From contig NC_053201.1 of assembly GCF_905163445.1 (NCBI RefSeq), positions 5,838,001 to 5,902,000 on the forward strand: a stretch of DNA of 64,000 bases, read 5' to 3'. Positions 12,501-24,500 of this stretch are shown piece after piece. The DNA comes from Pararge aegeria (taxonomy: Eukaryota; Arthropoda; Insecta; Lepidoptera; Nymphalidae). The notes below the pieces were generated by a model, which was not told the origin of the DNA, made no database searches, and was given only the letters and a program-made list of their open reading frames with translations. The position numbers and the translations under genes are program-made. Every line of letters begins with the position of its first letter. Position 1 is the stretch's first letter.

Positions 12501-15500
12501 AGCTCACTACAGGGCACGGGTCTCCTCCAACAATGAGAAGTGGTTGAGGCCGTCGTCCACTACGCTGGCCCAGTGCGGTTTGGTGGACTCCCCATACCTT
12601 TGAGAACGTAATGGAGAACTCTCAGGCATGTAGATTACTCACGATGTTTTCCTACGCCGTTGAAGCAAGTGATATTTTAATTGCTTAAAATACTGGGATT
12701 CAAACTCGGCTCTCCGAAGTAAAGTTAAGTCTATCACCGCTTTATTCGTTTAAATACTACGGTTTAATTTGAAGTGCTTGATGTGTTTAATTTGTGTGTG
12801 CTAATAGCTGTCTTAAAGCTAATACAACTCTTAGCATACCGAAATATCGAAAATACAATTGATTTAAATTAAATTTGTATGAACCTAACTGTCACTTGTT
12901 ACATTTACGAATAACTTAGATAACATATAGTAATTCGCACTAAACTATATAAGTATTACACTAATTGATGATGTACAACGAATTGATTAAATTTGGGCAA
13001 TAAATACACACAAAACAATAATTAAAATATAAAACAAAAGAAGGAGGAAATTTCAACCTAAATCGTTAAATTCATCAATAATACGATAATTTTTGAAATG
13101 CTAACTTACCTAATCTATGTTTGGTCTGTGCTTCTCGCAGACTATCCCAATGTAGAATTTGATACCAGGATACATCTGCCAATTCGCTTTTCTTCCAACC
13201 TAAGTACCATTCACCACTGAAAAAAGTTCAATGAGTATTAACAGTGAGTTGGTTAAACGTCATAAAAAGGCTTATTCAAGATCATTTACCCAGTGACTTT
13301 TGCAAAGTTTCCCATAAAAACTTTCTTCACATATACCCCAACCCACCGCGTCGACACCTGTGCTTTTACTATCACTTGTAATTTTTCCAACAATAAATAC
13401 TATATTTCTATGTACCTTTAAGGTGCAGGAGGTATTTTTACTAAACACATTTTAAAAGGATGTTTTTCATCATTATATCATGTCATGCTCCGTGCAACAT
13501 TGCTACAAGGAGGGGCAATGCATACAAAGTTAGTTATGAAGATCTGGAGCAACGGCGTTTCCTCGTAAAATTTTGCACATCATTTTAGAATGTCGCAAGT
13601 CCGTCTGACCTCCAGGAAATTGAATGTTGTTATGTATCTTGGGCTTGAAACTTAGAAGAGGAAACTTTGCGCACTTCGCCTAGTGGAATCTTAATTTTAA
13701 ATTCGTTCGATTCCAATTCGAGCGTTTGGTTCGGTGATCCAATTTTGAATCTGATTCTGGACACCATCGTTTCAATTGGCTTGCCATTACGAATTAAAAT
13801 TTTCTTTTTTTTTTTTTAAATTAACACCGTGGGACTATTCTGATTTACCAAAAATAAACAATTTATAATTACTGCTACAAAGGAATAAGTTATGTTTCGC
13901 AAACTTTTGAAGTAGGTACTTAGATTTTATACAGCTAAGGGAAAATTTACTATACATAATATTTTGTATCTTTGCTCATCGAGTAGTATTTATTATCTCA
14001 CGTCACTTACTTAGCATCTATGTGTAAAATTTTCATGTCCATGGAGTGTATAGTCGTAAACACGTTAGTGGCGCCGTGAACCACGCATTCTCTCGTCTCA
14101 GGCATCGCAAGGGGAGTGCACGATGCTAGAAACACGGGCTCGTTTCTACTACATAGCGGGAGATACGATACATAATGGCCTCGAACTAAAACTACCTAGA
14201 AAGAAAAAAAAAGTTAAGTAAAATTGCTAATTTGCTAGTAACTTAGCCTAGAAAATTTAACGACGTCGCTTATTGATTTCAAGTTGGCCAAGCGCGAATT
14301 GGGAGACTTCATCACTTCAGATTCCCTTTATAACATAACGGAAAACTGTTATACATACAGGTTTCCTCTGGATATTTTCTTTCACAAGTTATATTTAATT
14401 GATTAAAATAACAAGCGATTAAAGTTAGAGATGCGTAATTGCGATTTTGATGTAAAGCAGAATTATGCAGTGTTTTGGGAGTAAAAGTAAACTTACTTTT
14501 TGGTCACCAAATCTCATTTGGCGTCTAGCGTTTCTGGATACATTCATTCTACAGAAGAAATGCCTATTCTTTGGTACGTTTTCAGTCTCTCCATTGCTGC
14601 CTCTATTTAGCTCTAATTGAACCGTTTGGTGGTCTTGTCTATCTATTATGTCGTATACACTGTCGCCATGAATAAGAAGATCTTCCTAAAATGTATAAAA
14701 TCATAAATCAAGGTATTCAAGTTTCATTACGTTGTCTTTATAAACAAAAAATTAATATGATGTCCAAACAATTAATTCAGAAGAGAACTAACTTCCTATT
14801 AACATAACCGATATAAGTTTAACTATTAAGTAAACGATTTAACATCAGAATTATCATCATCCTTAGTTGGCAGGATCATAACGTTTAGTTTTCCCAGCAA
14901 GTATGTTCTTTAATGATATTTTTTTAGCAATAGAAGTGATGTCCACTTTATTGAACGATGTATTTACACTTACACGAAGTATATAAAGTAAAATATTAAA
15001 TATCTAACTAATTTGAAATGATTAAAAGTTCATGTTCGTTTTAGAGTTTTTAATTCCTACGCCAACCTTGAATTACATAAATAATATTAAACAGTGAACT
15101 TCAAGCTTATGCTATAATATGCGATAGCTAGACTTATCTGTACAGTAGAGTATATTAGTCTACGTCATTACTAGGAGATGTTGGCGTAATAAAGTCAACA
15201 TCTCCTGAGGATACTCTTTTATCTATCGAAGCGAAATGAGCCTATAGAGCTTCTTTAAATGTTCTGTGTGATTTTACGTAATAAAATGATTATAAATGAC
15301 ATGAAATGAAAGGGAATCAAGTATCACGTTAATTATACAACATGGATTTCCGGTTAACTCTTTTATACAAGCAATACGAAATATACAAACCATCGAATGT
15401 CCTAAGTATTCAGCCGCATTTTCTGATATATATAAAAGTTTGCCATTTTGTGTCATCATCATCATGAAACCGTTCATCGCCTGAAAAACACATTGTAATG

Positions 15501-18500
15501 TAACAACTGATTTTTATTACCGCACGTTGCGTCGTAAAACGCTTGTAAACTTGAAAAAGTAAAATATACCTTTGAAAATCCGATATTAGGTGTCGGTGGC
15601 TGTTGTTCCTTGTACTGATAACTGAAGTCGTGACTCTTAAACACTAAAACAGAAAGAAAGACGGAGTTATGGGTGAAGTAATAGCAAAGCGAGATAAGAT
15701 AGCGAACTAAATGCATTTTAAACGTCTTAATACACAGTTTCGTGACTGAAGGTGAAACAAAAACTTTGGGGACGTTTTCAAAACATGGCCGAGATTTTGG
15801 ATAACGGCATACGTGATGAGCTTAGCCAAAGAAGCTGGGGCATGGGAAACTGCTGGGGTGAATTTAACACGGATGTGAATGAAAGCTTTGTTTATGTAAC
15901 TTGGAAGGAAAGTATATTCGCAAGAATTTTTTATAAGACCTCTCTGGCGAAGTGGTTGTGTCGTTCAAGTGAAAGATCCTGGGTTTTTTCCCCAAGTATT
16001 AGGATTTCTGAATGTTCTCTCTGATCTCCGGCCAGATATCACCCTCCCAATAAAGTTGTGCCGCCAAAAGCGATTCAGTACGATCCACTAGCCACTAGTA
16101 TAGAACGATTAGAATCGGTTAATTATTACAATCTGAATAGGTTAATATGTTGGCAAACTTTTCAGCTGATGAAAATATGTCTTTTATGTAGAAGCTCTTG
16201 AGTTTTATCTCCTGGGGCTATTTGTAATTTATAATTTCTGGATGTTCTCTGATCTCCGGCCAGATCAGAGGTCACCCTCTTAATAACGATGTGCCGCCAA
16301 GAGATTTAGCGTTCCAGTACGATGCCACCAGTGTCCAGTATAGGCCGAATATGCAAAGCTAACAAACGAACAGACAGACATCCTTGAGCATTAATAATAT
16401 CAATTATATCCTGGGCGAGATAGGTATGTCTATATAAATAAGTAAATACATTACGACAATACACACATCGCCATCTAGCCCCGAAGTAAGCGTAGCTTGT
16501 GTTATGAGTACAAAGATGACTGATGAATATTTTAATTAATAATAATATACATAAATACTTATGATATACGTATAAACACCCAGACACAGAAAAACATTCA
16601 TGTTCATCACACAAACATTTTCCAGTCGTGGGAATCGAACCCACAAAGCCTTGGAAAGCAGGGTCGCTGCCCACTGCGCCAATCAACCGTCATGAAAATA
16701 TAAAGTATAAAGTTTTATATAAAGATTTCCAGAAGGTCACCTTGCTGAAAATAGTTCATCTTCCGCACATAGACACACACAAGTGCCATCAGTTGTAGCT
16801 GTGAAAGCCTTTGCCTTGTCGAGGGAGGGAGGGGTAGCAAGTCTCTTAGATTTGATATCTCTGCGTTGATGAGGTCACGACGCATCTTGCTTGCGCCCTT
16901 TGTAGACTTAGTTGGCTCGAATCTAGAATAAAAGAAAATCTGTTAGTAAAATTTCCTGGCATAATAACTTTAAAAATACTAATCTTATTATGAAAATTAA
17001 GCTTAGTTTGCTGTACTGTTTGTGTAGTTGCTTAGCGAAAAGCAGGAGAATCTGTATAGAGTTATTTATAATTTCTCCAATTCTTATACTCCACACCGAA
17101 CAGATCTTCGACAATGTACCCTCTACGCACGTTTCGCTCCGAAACCGGAGCATCCTCAAGAGATGTTGAGTTTACAATGAATAATTGTTAAGAGGTCTTA
17201 ATTGTTAAGAGGTCTTAACAATTATTTAGGAGAGAGATGAATAATTGTTAAATATAGCTTGCTTTAACTTTTTTTACCTAGAAAAGTTAGAGGTGAGTGC
17301 CGGGGTTCGAACTCGGCCCCCTAAAGTGAAGCCGGAGTCCCACCCACTAGGCTATCACCGCTTCTCTTGACGTTAATGAGTTTAAAATGATGACAATTTT
17401 GCATAAATAGACTAGACCAACGACGACCTCCCTTACCGGATACTCCGGGTTTGAATGCTGGCGCACGCAATTTATAATATAAATTGTGTGCAATAAAGAA
17501 TTTATCTATCTATCTATCTATCTATTTATTTAGTAATTCAAATCAAAAACCGTTAATCGGTTATTCTTAGCTCGACTTGGTACGTGTTATTCGACAGGTT
17601 TCAGGTTTTCTATATTTTCTGGGTACAAATTGGTTTTATAAAAGGGACATATATGAAATATTAACTAGCTATTAGTTACTTCATATATGTAATATTTAGT
17701 CAGTAATTCATATCAAAAACCGTTAACCGGTCTTTCTTAGTTCGACTTGGTAGGTGTTATTCGACAGGTTTCAGGTTTTCTATATTTTCTGGGTACAAAT
17801 TGGTTTTATAAAAGGGACATATCTGAAATACTAACTAGCTATTAGTTACTTCATATATGTAATATTTAGTCAGTAATTCATATCAAAAACCGTTAACCGG
17901 TCTTTCTTAGCTCGACTTGGTAGGTGTTATTCGACAGGTTTCAGGTTTTCTATATTTTCTGATTACAAATTGGTTTTATAAAAGGGACATATCTGAAATA
18001 CTAACTAGCTATTAGTTAGTTCATATTTTAATATTTACGTTTAGTAGGTAACTTAAACGGGAATTATTGATTTTTTTTGAGTTTGCTACTGTGATCAGCG
18101 ATCAGTTGAGATAACTTGAGAGTTGAGAATGTATTTCTAACTGTACAATACGATCCCCGATTTTTACATTTTTAGGCTCTGAGGTTGATAGGTACGTACC
18201 TAGTAAAGCTTATATAACGAAAACAAATAATTTAAATCGTAAATTCGAAGAAGGTTTTATTATAATCAAGCTGAAATGGGATATTATGGTGCATTTTATC
18301 GCTCCATCGCGCGTTTAGAACTCTTAAAGGTTTAGTTTCAACTTTACGAATATAGTTATCAACATCATCACGCAACCATATAAAAAATGTAAGTACGCAT
18401 CGCCTTGTATAGGCTTATTTGAATAAAGAAATATTTGACTTTGACTTTGAAAGTCCCATACCGGTTATCACGGAACTAGTCTAGCTAGCTAGCGAACATA

Positions 18501-21500
18501 ATGTAACATTGCTAAATAGGACTGATCCCAGATCACTTAGAAAAATATATTATTTCATAATACCGCGTAGGTGATTTTGTGAACGACCTACTGAAAATGC
18601 TAATTTTAAAATTGGTTGAATGAAGAACAATTGATGATTTTTTTCAAAAACAGTGTTCTAGTCCTTTAAAACTAGTAAATGTGTGAAAATCATCATCATC
18701 ATCATTACTTCAAGCGATTGACGTCCACTGCTGGACACATGTCCTATGTAGAGAGTACAATAATTCACGATCGTCGGAAGCTTGTTTCCAGTGACTCCCA
18801 GCGACTAGTTTGATGTCGTCTTTCCACCTCGTTGGGGGTCGACCAACGCTGCGTTAGCCGGAGACCCTAGTTAAACTAGTCCTCATATCGACCCATTACC
18901 GGCCCACTCAGGGCGCGGGTCTCCTCCCACAATGAGAAGGGGTTGATCCGTAGGCCGTAGTCCACCACGCTGGCCCGGATTGGTGGACTTCACATACCTT
19001 AGAGAACATTATGTAGAACTCTCAGGCATGCAGGTTACCTCACGATGTTTTCCTTTACCGTCAAAGCAAGTGATATTTTTAATTACTTAAAACGCACATA
19101 ACTTAGAAAAGTTAGAGGTGCGTGCTGGGATTCGAACTCGGCCCCCCGACCCCTCTCGGTTATGTCGACCTCCTTACCCACTGCGCTATCACAGCACCAT
19201 TAGTTAAATTAGTAATAGTTCTTAAATGCCCGATAACTTAAATAATCCAGAAAGTTTCAATCAAAAAGCAAAGCAAAATAGCTGAAAAGGAATAGATATC
19301 TCTATCTCTTCCTTCCTTTTAGTGTTGATGTTAAAATTTATTAAACGGACGTAGTCGCGCAAAATCATAATATATACCTGTAATGGGATATTAAATATTT
19401 GCTCGCATGGATCTAATATTAATATATACAATCCAAGTAGTGCTGATATTATCTACGTTTAAAGAAATGAATGAAAATTGATTCCCCACTGATTTAGTAT
19501 TCCTGTGAAGGATATAGGAAAAGAAATTGCCTGCATTTCAAATGAACTTATATTTGCATCACAATAAACATCTGAGAGGCGTAAGGCAATAAATCGAGGC
19601 GTCCTTTACGTTTTTTTAGTGTACGATAAAGATACGTTTCCGATACTTCCATTTTTATAAATCTTTTGAAAATGATAAATAATAAATAAATAAATATATT
19701 ACGACAATACACACACCGCCATCTAGCCCCAAAGTAAGCGTAGCTTGTGTTATGGGTACTAAGATGACTGATGAATAATTTTATGAATAATATACATAAA
19801 TACCTTGATAGCCTAGCTCCTATTCTATTACACTTATTTAACTATTCTCTATCAACTTGTACTTTTCCTTCTAGTTGGAGGAAGGCGTTCGTGATCCCTC
19901 TTTCTAAAATTGCTAATCCTACAACTCTATCACATTTTCGACCAATTTCAATTCTTCCTTTTCTTTCTAAAGTCTTAGAACGTATTGTCAATCAACAACT
20001 TACTCTTTTTCTGACTAAAAATAACGTTCTATCACCTTTTCAATCTGGCTTTAGACAAGGACACAGTACGGTCACAGCACTAATTAAAGTCTGTGATGAT
20101 ATTCGGAAAGGGATGGAAAGTAAATTGGTTACTATTCTGGTTCTTCTTGACTTTAGCAATGCTTTTAATAATGTGAATTACGACTTGCTTCTTGCATTGC
20201 TTAGGTCTAAGGTGAACGTATCATCTGAAGCCATTGACTGGTTTCAGTCGTATCTGTTTGGTCGTCAACAATGTGTCAGATTTGATGGTAAATGTTCCTC
20301 GTTTTCCCCCCTCACTGCAGGTGTTCCACAGGGTGGGGTGCTTTCACCACTTCTCTTTTCCATTTTAATTAACTCTGTCTCTTCTGTTATCTCCTCTTCA
20401 TTTCATTTCTATGCTGACGATTTACAGATCTACTCCTCAGAAACCACTGATGGAATTTCCTCTGCTATTTGTAAACTGAATACAGACTTGGCGAATATTT
20501 GTAACTGGTGCAAATCTTACGGTCTTGCCGTAAATCCTGTTAAGTCACAAGTAATCGTCATAGGTAATCGCAATTTGCTGACTAAAATTAATAACCTTCC
20601 ATCTGTTTACTTTGATGGGGTTGCTTTGCCATACTGCAATACGGTCAGAAACCTTGGGCTGACGATTGACAGTTCCTTTTCTTGGGGACCTCATGTATCT
20701 GAGGTAGGGCGGAAAATTTGTGCCACTATTGGCTATCTTAGGCGGTGGAAGAATCTTCTTCCAATTAAAACTAAGATCGCTCTTGCCAATTCTATTTTGT
20801 TACCTGTCATTGACTATGGTGATGCATGTTATCTTGACTTATCGCAGGATCTCCTTAATAAGCTCGATAGGCTGCAGAACCTTTGCATCCGCTTTATCTT
20901 TGGCTTGCGAAAGTTCGACCGCATATCTCAGTTCCGCGCTGAACTAAAGTGGTTGTCGGTCGGCCAGCGGAGAGAGATGCACGCCTTGTCTCTGTTGTAT
21001 CGTATCCTGTTTCTTCCTCAGACTACGCCATATTTAAAAGAACGTTTTACCTTTTTTGATAATAACAGGCTACGTTCCTGCACCGACAGCAAACTACAGG
21101 TTCCGTACAGTCGCACGAAATATTATAGTAATTCTTTTACAGCTAATTGTGTCAGACTCTGGAATTCCCTACCTGATGACATACGTCAGGCAAAATCCTT
21201 GCCTCTTTTTAAAAGTCGTTTGAAAAACTATTTTTTATGTATGTAGCGTTATAGTATGTAGTTTATTATATTTATATGTATGAACACTATATATTTTATA
21301 TAATAATTATATGTTTAGTATTAGAATTTATACCATGTATGTAGTTTAGTTTGCAATATTTTTATGTAGGTAGAAATTTTTATTGCCGCACCAACCCGTT
21401 CCTTCCAATAACTACTATCGCCAAAGGTTGTCTGGGAGAGATCGCTTTAGCGATAAGACCGCCTTTGCACACCTAAACTAGTTTTTTTTTTTTAATTATT

Positions 21501-24500
21501 TCTGTAAATGTGTTTATTTGTATTTTGTTTTTGTGTGTGCAATAAAGAATTTATTATTATTATTATTATTATTAAATACTTAGAATATATATATAAACAC
21601 CCAGACACTGAAAAACATTCATGCTCATCACACAAACATTTTCCAGTTGTGGGAATCGAACCCACGGCCTAGGACTCAGAAAGCAGGGTCGCTGCTCACT
21701 GCGCCAATCGGCCGTGATAGTTTGGTAGAATAAATGGTAAAAAAATATATTTACCCGATATATAAATAGATACGCTTATATAATTTAACTACTGCATACG
21801 TCTAGTTTTCTGGAAAACATTTTTTTTAAGAACTGCCTGCGTTGAAATGCAAGGTATTTATGTCTTAATTAAAACATTTTAATTGTTGAATTTAACCTAT
21901 AGAAGTAAAGTTAAAAGTTTATTTTTTATTCCACTACAAGTTAGCCATTGTCTGCAATCTCACCTGGTGGTAAGTGACGATACAATCTAAGATGGTAGCG
22001 GATAACCTGTTCGGGAGTATGGTAGTAATATGCTTGTTTTTTTTTAAAGGGAAAGCTTTATTGTTACCTCCGACCCTTGGACAGGACGGAGGTTATATGG
22101 AACTGCCCCTCTAAAGGGGATGTACCCAAACTAAAAACCACCACGGAATGTCCCTCTTGTTGGCTTTTTTACGCCAAAACGCACCGGAAAACTAAATCGC
22201 TTAGCGGCACGTCTTTGTATGGTGGGTGGTAGCATTACCAAATTATTTATGGGGGATTTCCATGGGATCACGTCCTGATTTGATTACATTATTGGTATAG
22301 GTATATATTATGAGTGTTCTCATTTTGAAAATATTTTTTTTTTTTTGAAAATGTTTTCAAGAAATAAAATCTTTTCCAAAAAAGGGTCTACAATTGAATA
22401 AAATAAATCCACACAGATGAATATAGAACCGCTTCTTTGTTTGAAGTCGTTTGAAAAAAGGAATTCGTCCGACCGTAGTCGTTAACACAGGGCAATTAAT
22501 TTCCTTACGATATCGGAGGTAAAGTCGTACATTATAAAGGGATCCCATCCGTCGGCGCGGCGCTATTACAACAATTCTAATGGTTTGCGCGTTATGTTAA
22601 TATGCCTGTACCATGCCGACATACACCTGTCCGGAACACTGTATCCGCGCATTGTCTATGATCCTAGAATCCCTTCTGCTTTTTACGTTTCCTACTTTGT
22701 TGGGAATTTTTTCCGGCACAAATGGAGAAATGGAAAACGTCTTTGTAAAAAAATTGACTTATGACCGTTCTAACAAAACGAAGCTAACAATAATGTGTAA
22801 CTGGTTAATACAGTATTTCATCTGCTCTCACTTTACAAAAACCATTTCGAGATGAAATGTCATTCTTACTGTGATAAACGACGACCTGGCGCAACGGTGA
22901 ATTTAAGTCGGATGTCCGGGGTTCGAATCCCGGCAGAGAAGATTTGGGAATTTATAATTTCTAAATTTTCTCTGGTCTGGTCTGCTGGGCTTTGGCCGTG
23001 GCTAGTTACAACTCTACCGACAAAGACGTGCTGCTAAGCGATTTAGTTTTCCGGTGCGATGTCGCGTAGAAACCAATTAGGGGTATGACTACCAGACTCC
23101 TTAATCGGTTAGCCCGCTACATTCTTAGACTGCATCATCACTTACCACCAAGAGATTGCAGTCAAGGGCTAACTTGTAGTGGAATAAAAAATGAAATAAA
23201 AAATATAGCCTTTGAAGAGCCGTAAAGCCGCTGAGAATGTTGCTTTATATGTAGCTTATAATGTTGGAATATAAATCTCCCATCTTGTTCAGCTAAATAA
23301 AAACAAATTCTTTTTTACACTTTTTGTATGTATTACCTTGTATTTACTACTTTATTATAAAACATTTAACAATGAGGTACCTACGCATATATTTGAACTA
23401 CATTTCTATTTTATGTTTCATTATCATTTTGTTCAACCCATTACAGGGCACAGTAAGGCCGTAGTCCGCGACGCTGGCGCGGTGTGGATTGGTGAACTTT
23501 ACACACCTTTGAGAACATTATAGAACTCTCAGGCATACAGGTTTCCACACGATGTTCTCCTTAACCGTCGAAGCAAGTAACACTTCAGTAATTAAAACGC
23601 ACATAACTCAGAAAAGTTAGAGGTGCGTTCTGGGATTCGAACTCGGCATCCCGAAACAGAAGTCGAAGTGCTAACCACTGGGCTATAACCGCTTCATGTT
23701 TATTAAAAGTAAAATAAAACGAAACCTCGTAGTATCTACAGTGTAACTAAAAAAAATTAAGCCCCCAAACAATCCATCATCTACAGATCCAAACATATCA
23801 TTAAATCCGTTGTTTCCAAATCTTTAAAACAAACAATCGACCAGTTCAATCAAATTAATAAAGCGACGGGCGCACCAATCATCGTACACTTCCCACAATC
23901 GTCACGAGTAAAAAATAAACTTAATGGTTACAAAAAGGACTGCCAGGTGAGATGAAACAGGCCGACCGACGCGTTGGTGCATGTTAACATGACGGGCTGG
24001 CTACTCTCTTGTGTTAAAAAACGCCGATAGTCGGAAGTCCGCATAATATATCAAACGTGTTACTTTTCTTTTTAACCGCTAAGACGAAAGTCATCGCTCA
24101 AAGGTAAAACGTTGGACTGAATTAATAACAACGCTTCAAATCAGGATGTGTTGCTGTTATAATATTTTTAAATAAATAAAATACAATAAATATACTACGA
24201 CGGTACACACATCGACATCTAGCGCCAAAGTAAGCGTAGCTTGTGTTATGGGTACTAAGATAGCTGGTTATATGGCTGGTATATACAGATAAACACGCAG
24301 ACACTGAAAAAACATTCATGTTCATCACACAAAAAATTTTCCAGTTGTGGGAATCGAACCCACGGTCTTGGATGCAGAAAGCACGATCGCTGCCCACTGC
24401 GCTAATAGGCCGTCAAAAAATAAAAATAATTTATTACGATCATGAAGATCATAGAGTCTGTTGGTAAGAAACACACAAATAACTTAATGTTCATCATAAC

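Larger units (their letters stand above)
9678..13109 (-). other. dys: dys intron 7
   Basis: A 3.4-kb intron. It contains an inverted repeat at 9,803-9,854 (16-bp arms, 20-nt loop), a widespread arthropod repeat (10,534-11,040), a hAT-like MITE, a LINE fragment and a SINE-B. No host exon was seen in it. Confidence 0.75.
15644..16740 (-). other. dys: dys intron 2
   Basis: A 1.1-kb intron holding two degenerate SINE-C pieces and one SINE-A. The intact-looking 90-codon plus-strand frame at 15,752 has no homologue that I recognise and runs into SINE-C sequence. Confidence 0.75.

Noticed and set aside
15752..16024. 90-codon plus-strand frame inside dys intron 2
   Set aside because: It runs from unique AT-rich DNA into a SINE-C remnant and has no recognisable domain.
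16306..16686. 126-codon minus-strand frame
   Set aside because: It reads through SINE-A head and body. Similar peptides (AVGSIPTTGKCLCDEHE) appear wherever SINE-A is translated.
17531..18043. CRISPR-like array
   Set aside because: 170-bp repeats without unique spacers, in an insect genome; a short satellite.
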